A stretch of 64,000 nucleotides of DNA. Source: Rhodopseudomonas palustris JSC-3b (lineage in GTDB: Bacteria > Pseudomonadota > Alphaproteobacteria > Rhizobiales > Xanthobacteraceae). Below the pieces are notes generated by a model. It saw only the letters and a program-made list of their open reading frames with translations. It searched no databases and was not told the DNA's origin. Positions 35,046 through 44,780 of the stretch are shown piece after piece. Location: assembly GCA_000504425.1 (NCBI GenBank), contig KI632513.1, forward strand, positions 2,256,109-2,320,108, in the 5' to 3' direction. Both the position numbers and the translations under genes were made by a program. Position 1 is the first letter of the stretch, and every line of letters begins with the position of its first letter.

Positions 35046-37349
35046 ATGTCGTCACTGAAACCAACCTCGCTGCTGCTCGCCTGCAGCTCTGCCGCCCTAT
35101 TGCTGCCCGGCCCTTGCGCCCCGGCGCTGGCGCAGACCGTCACCGCGCTGCCGGAAATCACCGTCACCGCCGCAAGCCCGATCACCCGACGCAAGCCGGC
35201 GCCGCGGCCCGCCGAGCCCGCCGCCGCACCGGCGCCGGTTGCCGCTGAGCAGCCGCCGCAACAGGGCATCCTGCCGGTGGTCACCGATCAGTTCGCCACC
35301 GTCACCGTGGTGCCGAACGAGGAAATCCGCCGCAGCGGCGAAGGGACGCTCGGCGACCTGCTGTTCTCCAAGCCCGGCATCACCGGATCGAGCTTTGCGC
35401 CCGGCGCGGCCAGCCGGCCGATCATCCGCGGCCTCGACGTCAACCGGGTCGGCATTGTCGAAAACGGCATCGGCGGCGGCGGCGTGTCCGATCTCGGCGA
35501 AGACCATTTTGTGCCGATCGATCCGCTGGCCACCAACCGCATCGAAGTAATCCGCGGCCCGGCGGCGCTGCGCTACGGCTCGACCTCGATCGGCGGTGTG
35601 GTCAGCGCCAGCAACAACCGCATCCCCGACGCGATGCCGAGCTGCGCCGCGCCGTTCCGCACGTTTGGCCCGTCCGACACCAAACCGTTCGGCTCGCCCT
35701 GCGTCACCGCCGAAACCCGCACCTCGTTCGACACCGTCGATCGCGGCCTTGAAGGCGGCGTGTTGCTCGACGCCGGCGCCAAGCAATTCGCGCTGCATGC
35801 CGACGCCTATGGCCGCAAGGCCGGCGACTATGACATTCCCGGCTATCCCTATCTCAATGACCCGGGCTATCCGGTGAACGGCCGGCAGCCGAATTCCGGC
35901 GTGCAGGCCAGCGGCGGTTCGGTCGGCGGCTCCTATCTGTTCGATGGCGGCTTCATCGGCGCGGCGCTGACCCAGAACGACTCGCTGTACCGGATTCCCG
36001 GCCTCGATGGCGCCAATCACCGGACCCGGATTGACGCGCGCCAGACCAAGCTGACCGTCAAGGGCGAGTATCGCCCCGACAGCGCCATGATCGACGCGAT
36101 TCGGCTGTGGGCCGGCAGCACCGATTATCGCCACAACGAGATCGGCCTTGCGGATATGGGGTTTCCGGATAGCGACGGCGTGCGCCAGACTTTTACCAAC
36201 AAGGAACAGGAAGGCCGCGTTGAGGTGCAGTTCGCGCCATTCGACGCGCGCTTTGCGGCGATCACCAGCGCGGTCGGCGTGCAGGGCGGCTATCAGAAAC
36301 TGACCGCCTCCAGCCCGGACGATCCAGGCTCGCTCTACAACGGCCTGTTCAATCCGAACAATAATTATCGGATCGCCGGCTACGCGTTCAACGAGTTCAA
36401 ATTCACCAACTCGACCCGGGCGCAGATCGCCGGCCGGATCGAACATGTCGAGCTGAAGGGCGCGACCCCGAATTTCCCGGCCGACTACATCCCGAATTTC
36501 CTGCCACAGGAGTCGATCACGCAGCAGCGCTCGTTCACGCCAAAGAGTGGCAGTATCGGCCTGCTGCAGGACCTGCCCTATGGCCTGGTCGCGAGCGTAT
36601 CGGCGCAATATGTCGAACGCGCGCCGAAGCCGGCCGAACTGTTTTCGCGCGGCGGACACGACGCCACCGCGACCTTCGACATCGGCAATCCGAACCTGAA
36701 GATCGAAACCGCAAAAACGCTGGAAGTGGGATTACGCAAGGCCGATGGCCCGCTGCGCTTTGAGGCGACGATGTACTACACGCGCTTCAACAACTTCATC
36801 TACCGGCGGCTGACCGGGCTGATGTGCGGCGAGGATTTCAACTCCTGCAATCACAATTCGGACAACGAGCTGAATCAGGCGGTGTATTCCCAGCGCGACG
36901 CCGTGTTCCGTGGTGGCGAAATCCAGAGCCAGCTCGACATCGGCGCCTTCCATGGCGGCATCTGGGGTGTCGAAAGCCAGCTCGACGTGGTGCGCGCCAC
37001 CTTCACCGATGGCACCAATGTGCCGCGCATTCCGCCGGTGCGCGCCGGCGGCGGCCTGTTCTGGCGTGACGCCAACTGGCTGACCCGCGTCAACCTGCTG
37101 CACGCGATGGCGCAGAACAACGTGGCGCCGATCGCCGAAACGCCGACGCCCGGCTACAATCTGCTGAAAGCGGAAGTCAGCTACCGCACCAAGCTCGATC
37201 CGGCGCGCTATGGCGCCAACGAAATGACGCTTGGTCTGGTCGGCAACAATCTGCTCAACGAGCCGATCCGCAGCGCGGTGTCCTACACCAAGGACAATGT
37301 GCTGATGCCGGGCCTTGGCGTGCGCGCCTTTGCCAATCTGAAGTTCTAA
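35046..37349 (+). CDS. TonB-dependent outer-membrane receptor, probably metal (zinc) uptake
   Basis: A 767-residue beta-barrel receptor. A signal peptide (about 1-29) is followed by a TonB-box-like LPEITVTA (35-42), a Pro/Ala linker, a plug (about 80-220) with VVPNEEIRR, RPIIRGLDVNRVGIVENGIGGGGVSD and IEVIRGPAALRYGSTSIGGVV, and the barrel to the C-terminal aromatic residue (LKF). Two Cys pairs (SCAAPF...SPCVT; LMCGED...SCNHN) may stabilise extracellular loops. The plug pattern resembles ZnuD. Zinc as the substrate is inferred from the Zur-like operator upstream. An AGGA site precedes ATG. Confidence 0.9.
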   Translation: MSSLKPTSLLLACSSAALLLPGPCAPALAQTVTALPEITVTAASPITRRKPAPRPAEPAAAPAPVAAEQPPQQGILPVVTDQFATVTVVPNEEIRRSGEGTLGDLLFSKPGITGSSFAPGAASRPIIRGLDVNRVGIVENGIGGGGVSDLGEDHFVPIDPLATNRIEVIRGPAALRYGSTSIGGVVSASNNRIPDAMPSCAAPFRTFGPSDTKPFGSPCVTAETRTSFDTVDRGLEGGVLLDAGAKQFALHADAYGRKAGDYDIPGYPYLNDPGYPVNGRQPNSGVQASGGSVGGSYLFDGGFIGAALTQNDSLYRIPGLDGANHRTRIDARQTKLTVKGEYRPDSAMIDAIRLWAGSTDYRHNEIGLADMGFPDSDGVRQTFTNKEQEGRVEVQFAPFDARFAAITSAVGVQGGYQKLTASSPDDPGSLYNGLFNPNNNYRIAGYAFNEFKFTNSTRAQIAGRIEHVELKGATPNFPADYIPNFLPQESITQQRSFTPKSGSIGLLQDLPYGLVASVSAQYVERAPKPAELFSRGGHDATATFDIGNPNLKIETAKTLEVGLRKADGPLRFEATMYYTRFNNFIYRRLTGLMCGEDFNSCNHNSDNELNQAVYSQRDAVFRGGEIQSQLDIGAFHGGIWGVESQLDVVRATFTDGTNVPRIPPVRAGGGLFWRDANWLTRVNLLHAMAQNNVAPIAETPTPGYNLLKAEVSYRTKLDPARYGANEMTLGLVGNNLLNEPIRSAVSYTKDNVLMPGLGVRAFANLKF

Positions 37350-37359
37350 CCGTTCCTGG

Positions 37360-37384
37360 ACCGGAGCCGCGCCGCGGCTCCGGT
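37360..37384. terminator. Palindrome between convergent genes (TonB receptor and GNAT)
   Basis: ACCGGAGCCGCG and CGCGGCTCCGGT form a 12-bp perfect stem around a single central base (in practice a 3-base loop). No T-run follows on either strand, so it may act as a bidirectional barrier rather than a classic terminator. Confidence 0.5.
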
Positions 37385-37391
37385 TCGCCCC

Positions 37392-37910
37392 TTACGACTT
37401 GCGGGCGTAACGCCAGTCGGGGCTGATCGCGCCGGACACGTCATTGAACGCGCCGTCCACCAATTCGGCGACCAGCAGCCGGCGCGGATCGACCGGACCC
37501 GGCATGGTGACCCGGCCCTTGGGGATCGCCTTAAAACCGTTGCGGCCATAATAGGGCTCGTCGCCGACCAGCAGCACCAGCCGGTGGCCCTGCGCCCGGG
37601 CATCGTCGAGCGCGCGTTGCAGCAGCGCCTTGCCGACGCCGCGGCCGCGGAACGGCGGCTCCACGGTCAACGGACCGAGCAGCAGCGCCGGCACATCGCC
37701 GATCGCGATCGGCAATTGCCGCACCGAGCCGACCAGCAGCGTGCCGATCCAGGCGGTGAACGACAGCTCGAACAGATGGTCGACATGCTCGCGCAGCCGA
37801 TAGGCGCTGAGCGCGAACCGGCCCGGCCCAAAGGTGCGCTCATGCAGCCGTTCGATGGCCTGGGCCTCGTTGGCGGTTTCAGGAATGATGGTGAGAGCAA
37901 GATCGGTCAT
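37392..37910 (-). CDS. GNAT-family N-acetyltransferase
   Basis: A 172-residue acetyltransferase. The acetyl-CoA binding motif A is LTVEPPFRGRGVGKALLQRALDDARAQG (about residues 81-108, containing RGRGVG), followed by LVLLVGDEPYYGRNGFKAI, the YYxRxGF signature of the YhbS-like subgroup. ATG 37910 is the family-like start. Substrate unknown. It lies about 60 bp after the Nudix gene, same direction, and may share a transcript. Confidence 0.88.
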   Translation of the reverse strand: MTDLALTIIPETANEAQAIERLHERTFGPGRFALSAYRLREHVDHLFELSFTAWIGTLLVGSVRQLPIAIGDVPALLLGPLTVEPPFRGRGVGKALLQRALDDARAQGHRLVLLVGDEPYYGRNGFKAIPKGRVTMPGPVDPRRLLVAELVDGAFNDVSGAISPDWRYARKS

Positions 37911-37973
37911 AAGGGGCGCCGCATAGCATTTGCACCGCGCGCGGTCCATGGCCTCGATCGGGGCATGGCGGCC

Positions 37974-38495
37974 TCAGACCCCGGCATCGTCGGCGGCGGA
38001 CACGTTGTCCGGCCGCCAGGTGGCGATCGGCGCCGCGCCCTGCAGCACCTCGGCAATGCGCAAGCGGGTGCCGAGCGTGGTGTCCTCCGGCAGCGCATCA
38101 GGGGCGAAGAACCTGGCTTCGGCGATCTCGTGGTTCGGCTCAGGCAGCCTATCCTGGCGAAATTCCCGGACCAGATAGACCGCGACGTGGTCGCGCCGCG
38201 ACACATGGCTGTTGAGAAACAGGCCGTGCAGCACCGGCTCGCCGATCAGCTCGATCCGGCCTTCTTCCAGCAATTCGCGGCGCAGCGCGCCGACAAAAGT
38301 CTCGCCGACCTCGACGCCGCCGCCCGGCAATTGCCAGCCTGCGACATAGGTATGGCGGATCAGAAACACCCGGCCGCTTGGGTCCAGCACCAGCCCGCGC
38401 ACGCCGAGCGTCATGCCGCGCGCCAGCCGCCAATAGAAGTGAAACACCCGGCGCAGCACCGGCTCCAGCGCTCGCCGCAGCGGCGACAGATCCAT
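37974..38495 (-). CDS. Nudix hydrolase
   Basis: A 173-residue NDP-X hydrolase. The Nudix box is recognisable (GGVEVGETFVGALRRELLEEGRI, about residues 58-80) with all catalytic Glu. It deviates in the last part: the usual EExG reads EEGR, with Gly shifted by one. The N-terminal 25 residues form an amphipathic/hydrophobic helix (RRVFHFYWRLARGMTLG), as in Bradyrhizobium relatives, possibly membrane-associating. Substrate unknown. Confidence 0.88.
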   Translation of the reverse strand: MDLSPLRRALEPVLRRVFHFYWRLARGMTLGVRGLVLDPSGRVFLIRHTYVAGWQLPGGGVEVGETFVGALRRELLEEGRIELIGEPVLHGLFLNSHVSRRDHVAVYLVREFRQDRLPEPNHEIAEARFFAPDALPEDTTLGTRLRIAEVLQGAAPIATWRPDNVSAADDAGV

Positions 38496-38636
38496 GGCGT
38501 CGTCCCCTCTCCCGATCTTCGGCCTGCTTGCGCCGGATCAGTCGGCTTGTAAAGCGCGCGCCGCATTGTCGGATTTGCGCGGCCTCGTTGACGGCCGCTC
38601 AGCCCCAGGCATCTGATCGGCGCCATGAGGTTTGCC

Positions 38637-39203
38637 ATGCGTCACACAATCCACCCACTGCTCGCCATCACCGCCGCGGCGTTGCTCTCGGTCCCACTGC
38701 CCCACGCGGCCACCGCGCAGCCGGCCCCGGCCGCCTTTGACGGCTTTTTGGCGGGGCTGACCGAATGCCAATTCAGCCCGGATTTTCAGAAATTCCGCAG
38801 CGGCGTGATCGAGCGCTTCGCCAATCCGGCGTTCAGCAAGCAGCCGGTTGCCAACAAGAGCGCGGTGGTACCGCTGCCCGCGGCGCTGTCCGGCGCGATC
38901 GATATCGAGGGTGCACGGCTGCGCAGCGACGATGACGGCGAATCGACCACCGTCGATATTCCCGTGACCGGCACCTATGGCGGCCTGCCGCTCAAAAACC
39001 TGTTGTTCGTGCTCGGCAATGAGAACGGCATCGCCATTGTCGGCGCCGAATTCGCCGCGCCGCGCGAACAGGTGGTCAAAACCTTTGGACCGGCGATCAA
39101 GCGCGGCACCGCGCGGCTGAAAAAGACCGCCGACGAATTCCCGATGTCGGTCGGCTTCGGCAAGCCGCCCGCCGCGTCGATCTATTGCGACCAGTCGAAT
39201 TAG
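38637..39203 (+). CDS. Secreted hypothetical protein
   Basis: A 188-residue exported protein with a signal peptide (MRHTIHPLLAITAAALLSVPLPHAATA). The mature protein has the region FLAGLTECQFSPDFQKFRSGVIERF and an alternating strand pattern to the end (DQSN), and two Cys (C46 region and C183 region) that could pair. ATG 38637 has GAGG 6 bases upstream; ATG 38625 would add four residues. No known domain is recognised. Confidence 0.72.
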   Translation: MRHTIHPLLAITAAALLSVPLPHAATAQPAPAAFDGFLAGLTECQFSPDFQKFRSGVIERFANPAFSKQPVANKSAVVPLPAALSGAIDIEGARLRSDDDGESTTVDIPVTGTYGGLPLKNLLFVLGNENGIAIVGAEFAAPREQVVKTFGPAIKRGTARLKKTADEFPMSVGFGKPPAASIYCDQSN

Positions 39204-39256
39204 CTCGCTACTAAGCGAACGCGCGCTGAGCGGAGCACCACTTCGCGATCAGACAC

Positions 39257-39294
39257 AAAAAATCCCGCGGATCGCTGAAGCGATCGCGGGATTT
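39257..39294 (-). terminator. Rho-independent terminator of cspA (minus strand)
   Basis: Stem AAATCCCGCGATCGCT / AGCGATCCGCGGGATTT with one bulged base and a GA/TC loop. On the minus strand it ends in a T-run of seven. It lies about 70 bases past the cspA stop. Confidence 0.85.
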
Positions 39295-39362
39295 CCTTCG
39301 ACCAAAAGACCCTGCCAGTACATCCGTGGTCAGAGCGTATTGGTCGCTGCAGCGCTGGCGGA

Positions 39363-39572
39363 TTACGCCGCGCGCAGATTCTCAGCAGCGGACTTGCCGG
39401 TGCGGCGGTCGGCGACGATGTCGAACGACACCTGCTGACCTTCGTTGAGAGAGCTCATCCCCGAGCGTTCAACGGCGCTGATGTGAACGAAAACGTCACG
39501 ATCGCCATTCGACGGCTGGATGAAGCCAAAACCCTTTTGGCTGTTGAACCACTTCACGGTACCGGTATTCAT
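39363..39572 (-). CDS. cspA: Cold-shock domain protein CspA family
   Basis: A 69-residue single-domain RNA chaperone. RNP1 is KGFGFI (13-18) and RNP2 DVFVHI (26-31); the length and sequence [20 protein letters not shown] are classic CspA. The real start is ATG 39572. The region upstream (39573-39790) is a long untranslated leader, common for cold-shock genes and possibly a thermosensor. The gene is monocistronic and ends at the terminator at 39257-39294. Confidence 0.95.
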   Translation of the reverse strand: MNTGTVKWFNSQKGFGFIQPSNGDRDVFVHISAVERSGMSSLNEGQQVSFDIVADRRTGKSAAENLRAA

Positions 39573-39802
39573 CGGATTAGTCCTTACTGTAGGCGTGCAC
39601 GGGAGGCTGCGCGCAACACGATGCTGCGCACTTGGTCCCTTGATGTCGATTTTGGAGAAGTTCTGAAACGTGCGCGCCGTCAGTGAAGACGGAGAAGCGG
39701 CCCAGTTGTTCGGCCAAGTATCGATGGATTGATGTGTAGCGATCGAATGAGGCTTATTCAAGACGCGTTATCAAAATATTCCTGACGCGCCACCCGTGCG
39801 CG
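39573..39802 (-). promoter_or_regulatory. Long leader/promoter region of cspA
   Basis: About 220 bases with no gene between cspA and the corA-like gene, which is transcribed in the same direction. The leader length recalls cspA mRNAs in other bacteria. I cannot predict its fold or the transcription start from the sequence alone. Confidence 0.45.
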
Positions 39803-40786
39803 CTACAGCCACTTCTTCCATTTGAAGAACATGTACGGCACCACGGCCACGATCAGCATCATCACCAGCGCCATCGGATAGCCGAGGTGCCAGTCGAGTT
39901 CGGGCATGGCACGGAAGTTCATGCCGTAGATCGACGCGATCAACGTCGGCGGCATCAACACCACCGCCATCACCGAAAACAGCTTGATGATGTTGTTCTG
40001 CTCGAGATTGACGACGCCGAGCATGGCGTCGAGCACGAAGGTGATCTTGTTCGACAAATAAGAGGCGTGATCGGTGAGCGACATCACGTCACGCTGCATG
40101 GTCTTGAGCTGCGCGCGCATCTCCTTCGACCATTTCATGCCGTCGGACTCGGTCATCACAAAAGTCACGAGCCGGCCGATCGACACCAGACTCTCGCGCA
40201 CCTTCGACACCAAGTCGCCCTTGCGGCCGATCGCGATCAGAATGTCGGAATAGCGCTTCGGGTGTCCGGTGCGGGCGCTGCCCTCCGGCTCAAAGATCGC
40301 GCGGCTGACCTGATCGACGTCGGCGCCGGCCCGTTCCAAAATGTCGGCGGCGCGGTCGATCACCGCATCCAGCAATTCCAGCAGGATCGCCACGCCATTG
40401 GTGCCGGGCGAAATGCCACGCGCCAGCTTATTCTCGACCAGCACGAACGGCCGCGGGGAATCATAGCGCACCGTGATCAGCACGCGGTTGGCGAGAATGA
40501 AGGTGATCGGGCTGATGCGCGGCGACTCGCTGTCGGCGGCGCATACCAGCGAGGCGGTCATGAAGCGCGCGCCGTTCTCGATATAGAGCCGGCTGGAGAT
40601 CTCGATCTCCTGCATGTCTTCGCGGGTCGGAATCGCCACCCCGGTCAGACGCTCAACGGCGTGGTCTTCCTCGGCGGTCGGCCGGTCGAGGTCGATCCAG
40701 GCGGTACCTTCAGGCAATCGTTCCAGGTCGCTGCCCCAGGACTTCCTCAGCACGGCATCGTCGGCGGGGGCGAAGATCGCGAGCAT
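39803..40786 (-). CDS. CorA-family divalent cation (Mg2+/Co2+) channel
   Basis: A 327-residue inner-membrane channel. A long cytosolic N-terminal domain (about 1-260) leads to TM1, the GMN selectivity motif (SIYGMNF, about residues 284-286), then a short loop and TM2 ending in the basic tail FFKWKKWL. All are hallmarks of the CorA-MIT superfamily. It probably imports Mg2+ as a pentamer. A Mg2+-specific name is inferred. It is divergent to the L,D-transpeptidase gene. Confidence 0.93.
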   Translation of the reverse strand: MLAIFAPADDAVLRKSWGSDLERLPEGTAWIDLDRPTAEEDHAVERLTGVAIPTREDMQEIEISSRLYIENGARFMTASLVCAADSESPRISPITFILANRVLITVRYDSPRPFVLVENKLARGISPGTNGVAILLELLDAVIDRAADILERAGADVDQVSRAIFEPEGSARTGHPKRYSDILIAIGRKGDLVSKVRESLVSIGRLVTFVMTESDGMKWSKEMRAQLKTMQRDVMSLTDHASYLSNKITFVLDAMLGVVNLEQNNIIKLFSVMAVVLMPPTLIASIYGMNFRAMPELDWHLGYPMALVMMLIVAVVPYMFFKWKKWL

Positions 40787-41128
40787 GGCAACTCCAGCGT
40801 GTACAAGGAGTATGAAAGGACACGCTTTGCAGTGCGCAACGCGTCATGGTTTGGCAAGCGCAAAGCGTAGCCGGCGCCAGAGTTGCCAACCGGCAATGAC
40901 GGCACTGTGACATCTGCGCCGCCTTGCCGCAGCGCAATATGCCCAGTGTTTCGGCAACCATCCGGCGCGCTGAGACATAAATATCACAACTGCAAGCGGT
41001 GTGGCGAAAACGCGATCTAAGCGCTGGAAAGCAGTGTGGATTCGGCGATAATCTTCACAGTGAAAGCTGACATTTTGCAGGTGGTTGCGGTGCCGTTTCG
41101 GCGCCGCTCTTGGATTGGAATGGGATCA
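40787..41128. other. Divergent intergenic region (about 340 bp)
   Basis: Between the corA-like gene and the L,D-transpeptidase gene. It contains AT-richer stretches (CATAAATATCACAACTG near 40975; ATCTTCACAGTGAAAGC near 41050) suitable for promoters. No gene is convincing; the ORF frame open from 41036 lacks family similarity before 41129. Confidence 0.5.
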
Positions 41129-41809
41129 ATGGCGTCGATTGCATCGAAATTGGGTTTGCTGGCCGTAGGCCTCATGCTGTCGGGCTGTATGCAGACCACT
41201 TACCAGGCCGCGCCAGAGACCTCGCTCAAGCCGAGCGACAAGGCGCAACTGGCGAAGGCCCGCTACGCCAAGGTTGCAGTGGCGGAACCGTTCCGCCGCG
41301 CCATTGTCGATTACCACCGCAAGGAAAGCCCCGGCACCATCGTCGTCGATTCCGACAATCACTACCTGTATCTGGTGCAGGATGGCGGCAAGGCGATCCG
41401 CTATGGCGTCACTGTCGGCGAAGAGGCGCTGGCGTTCTCGGGCATCGCCCGGGTCGGCAACATGGCCGAGTGGCCGAAATGGACGCCGACCGCCGACATC
41501 CACAAGCGCATTGAAGGCCTGCCGGCTTCGGTGCCCGGCGGCATCGACAATCCGCTCGGCGCGCGCGCGCTGTATCTATATCAGGGCAACCGCGACACCC
41601 TGTTCCGGATTCACGGCACCAACCAGCCGGAATATATCGGCGCCTCGATCTCCTCGGGCTGCATCCGCATGACCAACGAGGACGTCATCGACCTGTATAG
41701 CCGCGTCAAGGTCGGCACCATCGTCGTGGTGCTCGATCCCAAGCAGGGCGACTCGCCGCACAATTCCAAGATGGCGCTCGGCTTCGGCGGCGGCACTGCG
41801 GTTCAGTAA
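41129..41809 (+). CDS. L,D-transpeptidase lipoprotein (YkuD domain)
   Basis: A 226-residue periplasmic L,D-transpeptidase. The lipobox GLMLSGC places the lipidated Cys at C20. The YkuD catalytic motif is complete: H162 (HGTNQPE) and catalytic C178 in ISSGCIRM. Such enzymes make 3-3 peptidoglycan cross-links or attach proteins to the wall. The start is ATG 41129 (ATG 41120 adds three residues). A cluster of palindromic sequence follows its stop. Confidence 0.93.
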   Translation: MASIASKLGLLAVGLMLSGCMQTTYQAAPETSLKPSDKAQLAKARYAKVAVAEPFRRAIVDYHRKESPGTIVVDSDNHYLYLVQDGGKAIRYGVTVGEEALAFSGIARVGNMAEWPKWTPTADIHKRIEGLPASVPGGIDNPLGARALYLYQGNRDTLFRIHGTNQPEYIGASISSGCIRMTNEDVIDLYSRVKVGTIVVVLDPKQGDSPHNSKMALGFGGGTAVQ

Positions 41810-41871
41810 CTTCGAGCCGGCCGCCTTCGGGCGGCCGACCTCGCCAAATTTCAGAGCCAAATTTCAGACGA

Positions 41872-42924
41872 TTACAAGCGCCGGTGCTCCCGGCGCTTTT
41901 TTGTTGCCTGCTTGCTCTTGGCCGGCTTGGCGGCGACCGGCGGCGCTTCGGCCTCAAGACCATCCGGCTCGGCCACCTGCTGCGGATCACCAGCAGCCGA
42001 TTCTTCAACGGCCGCGGGTCGTGCACTGACCGCAGCAGCCCCCTCGGCGCCGGGACGCGGCGGCGCCTCGTCCGGCCGCACCGCCGGCAGCAGCGGCGCC
42101 ACCTGCGGCAGCGCCTCCCAGACGTGCCAGTTGCAGACCCGGTATTCGGGACGGCCCGGCGCCAGATCGAGATGGATGTGATCCTCGTGATAGCCATCCG
42201 AGCCGGGGCCGAGCACGGTCGAGAACCGGGCGCACACCGAACCGACCACCTTCTCGCGCAGCGCGCGCGGCACGGCGCGATCGGTCAACGAGACCGTCTG
42301 GCCATTGGCGAGCTTGAGCGCGCGAATATCGATGGCATTGGCACGGCCGTGCTCTGACAGCTTGCCGCCCTTCTGGCGATTGCGGCCGCGGCACTCATAG
42401 GCGTCGAAATTATCGATCTCGACGATTGCGGTGCCGCGCGTTGCGGCGAGCGGCGACAGATCCTCGCGCACCCAATTCACCAATTCGCGCGCCATCGCGC
42501 AGCGCAGCACCGCCGCCGGCTTGACCACGACCTGACTGTGATCGGGCAGCACCACCGCTTCCAGCCGCACCAGATCTTCGCCGCCGCACGCGCCCGGCCC
42601 TTTGATATCGGGAATCGACGGCGCGATCGCGATCTGTTCAGTCAGCGCCAACCGGCATGGCGATAGCGGCTTGGTGTTCGCCTGCGGTGCAACGGGGGGC
42701 GGCGCTGGCTCAGCAGCAGGTTCAGCTTGCTCATCGGTTGCTTCTGCTGCGGAGGGCGCATCATCGATTGCAGCCGGCGCTGCAGCAGGACGCGGCTTCG
42801 GCAACGGCACCGCAGCAGCAATTCCTGGATAAGGAATAACCAGCAGCAACGCCGCGACCGCTACTAACAGCGTTTCACTGCATGGTACGTGGCGAGATGT
42901 CCATTTGCTGCGGCGCGCCTTCAC
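41872..42924 (-). CDS. Extensin-like C-terminal domain secreted protein
   Basis: A 350-residue exported protein with a hydrophobic leader (about residues 15-34, LLVAVAALLLVIPYPGIAAA) and a long Pro/Ala linker. The extensin-like_C domain spans about residues 100-260, with several Cys (SPCRL, ACGGED, RCAMA, YECRG, SVCARF, VCNWH) and HIDLAPGR-type end (HEDHIHLDLAPG). The C-terminus is an Ala/Pro-rich basic tail. The function is unknown; the peptidase-like DHIHLD may bind metal. GTG 42924 is used as start because no in-frame ATG lies near; this is uncertain. It is divergent to the acyl-CoA ligase. Confidence 0.8.
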   Translation of the reverse strand: MKARRSKWTSRHVPCSETLLVAVAALLLVIPYPGIAAAVPLPKPRPAAAPAAIDDAPSAAEATDEQAEPAAEPAPPPVAPQANTKPLSPCRLALTEQIAIAPSIPDIKGPGACGGEDLVRLEAVVLPDHSQVVVKPAAVLRCAMARELVNWVREDLSPLAATRGTAIVEIDNFDAYECRGRNRQKGGKLSEHGRANAIDIRALKLANGQTVSLTDRAVPRALREKVVGSVCARFSTVLGPGSDGYHEDHIHLDLAPGRPEYRVCNWHVWEALPQVAPLLPAVRPDEAPPRPGAEGAAAVSARPAAVEESAAGDPQQVAEPDGLEAEAPPVAAKPAKSKQATKKRREHRRL

Positions 42925-42975
42925 GCTAATATCGTTTCCAATCCCGAAAGGGTAATGAACAGGAGGAACGTTCCA

Positions 42976-44604
42976 ATGCACGGATTGATGCAAGATTGGC
43001 CTTTGTTGTGTCATCGGATTATCGACCATGCGGCGATGATCCATGGTGGTCGCGAAGTTGTCACCCGGTCGGTGGAGGGACCTATTCACCGCACCACCTA
43101 CGCCGAGATTCGGCAGCGTTCGTTGCAGGTGGCACAGCGCCTGGATCGCGAGGGCATCAAGCTCGGTGACCGGGTCGCCACCATCGCCTGGAATACCTGG
43201 CGCCATCTCGAAGCATGGTACGGAATTATGGGTATCGGCGCGATCTGCCATACCGTCAACCCGCGTCTTTTCCCCGAACAGATTGCCTGGATCATCAATC
43301 ACGCCGAAGACCGGCTGGTGATGACCGACCTGACCTTCGTGCCGATTCTGGAGAAGATCGCCTCGCAACTGCCGAGCGTTGAGCGCTTCATCATCCTCAC
43401 CGATGCCGCGCATATGCCGCAGACCACGCTGAAGAACGCGGTCGCCTATGAGGAGTGGATTGCCGAGGCCGACGGCAACTTCAAGTGGAAGACTTTTGAC
43501 GAAAACACCGCCGCGGCGATGTGCTATACTTCCGGCACCACCGGCGACCCGAAGGGCGTGCTGTATTCGCACCGCTCGAATGTGCTGCACGCGCTGATGG
43601 CCAATAATGGCGACGCGCTCGGCACCACCGCCAATGATACCATGCTGCCCGTGGTGCCGCTGTTCCACGCCAACAGCTGGGGCATCGCGTTCTCAGCGCC
43701 GTCGATGGGCACCAAGCTGGTGATGCCGGGCCCGAAACTCGACGGCGCCTCGGTCTATGAGCTGCTCTCCACCGAAAAGGTCACCCATACCGCCGGCGTG
43801 CCGACCGTGTGGCTGATGCTGCTGCAATACATGGAGAAGGAAAAGAAGACCCTGCCCGATCTGCGCATGGTGGTGTGCGGCGGCTCGGCGATGCCGCGCG
43901 CCATGATCAAGGCGTTCACCGACATGGGCATCGACGCGCGCCACGCCTGGGGCATGACCGAGATGAGCCCGCTCGGCACCACCTGCTCGCTGCAGCCGCA
44001 ATTTGCCAGCCTGCCGCGCGAGCAGAAGCTCGACGTGTTGCAGACCCAGGGTTTCCCGCCCTTCATGGTGGAAATGAAGATCACCGACGACGCCGGCAAG
44101 GAGCTGCCGCGCGACGGCAAGACCTTTGGCCGGCTCAAGGTGCGCGGCCCGGCGGTGGCGGGGCGTTATTTCCGGGTCGATAGCAACATTCTCGACGAGG
44201 ATGGCTATTTCGACACCGGCGACGTCGCCACGCTCGATGGCTATGGCTACATGCGCATCACCGACCGCTCCAAGGACGTGATCAAGTCAGGCGGCGAATG
44301 GATTTCCTCGATCGACCTGGAAAACCTCGCGGTCGGCCACCCCAAGGTGGCGGAAGCGGCGGTGATCGGCGTCTATCATCCGAAATGGGATGAGCGGCCG
44401 CTGTTGATCGTGCAGCTCAAGCCGGACGTGACCTGCACCCGCGACGAAATCCTGCAATTCATGGACGGCAAGATCGCCAAATGGTGGATGCCGGACGACA
44501 TCGTGTTCGTCGATGCGATCCCGCACACTGCCACCGGCAAGATCCTGAAGACCGCGCTGCGCGATCAGTTCTCGAACTACCGGCTGCCGACCGCCGCAGC
44601 GTAA
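42976..44604 (+). CDS. Long-chain fatty-acid--CoA ligase (AMP-binding)
   Basis: A 542-residue acyl-CoA synthetase. The AMP-binding P-loop motif [11 protein letters not shown] is at 184-194, GMTEMSP near residue 325 supplies the A5 motif, and [32 protein letters not shown] is the A7-A8 hinge; the C-terminal KILKTALRD supplies the catalytic Lys region. ATG 42976 has a perfect AGGAGG nine bases upstream. The closest group is medium/long-chain fatty acyl-CoA ligase; the exact chain length is not known. Confidence 0.93.
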   Translation: MHGLMQDWPLLCHRIIDHAAMIHGGREVVTRSVEGPIHRTTYAEIRQRSLQVAQRLDREGIKLGDRVATIAWNTWRHLEAWYGIMGIGAICHTVNPRLFPEQIAWIINHAEDRLVMTDLTFVPILEKIASQLPSVERFIILTDAAHMPQTTLKNAVAYEEWIAEADGNFKWKTFDENTAAAMCYTSGTTGDPKGVLYSHRSNVLHALMANNGDALGTTANDTMLPVVPLFHANSWGIAFSAPSMGTKLVMPGPKLDGASVYELLSTEKVTHTAGVPTVWLMLLQYMEKEKKTLPDLRMVVCGGSAMPRAMIKAFTDMGIDARHAWGMTEMSPLGTTCSLQPQFASLPREQKLDVLQTQGFPPFMVEMKITDDAGKELPRDGKTFGRLKVRGPAVAGRYFRVDSNILDEDGYFDTGDVATLDGYGYMRITDRSKDVIKSGGEWISSIDLENLAVGHPKVAEAAVIGVYHPKWDERPLLIVQLKPDVTCTRDEILQFMDGKIAKWWMPDDIVFVDAIPHTATGKILKTALRDQFSNYRLPTAAA

Positions 44605-44634
44605 GCGGCATCGCAGTACAGCATCGCATACAGC

Positions 44635-44665
44635 CTCACCTCTCCCCGCCCTGCGGGGAGAGGTG
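44635..44665. repeat. Palindromic element, family C, short copy
   Basis: TCACCTCTCCCC-GCCCTGC-GGGGAGAGGTGA gives a 12-bp stem. It sits 30 bases after the ligase stop and could act as a terminator-like hairpin. Confidence 0.55.
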
Positions 44666-44780
44666 ACCAACACCGCCCGACCAAAGTCCCTTGAATTTGC
44701 CGTAGCGCCGTGATCTCACGGAGACAGTTCGCAGCCCGGCTGTTCGGTCCCGGCGCGCTCCAACTCCGGCAGACCTGGCA

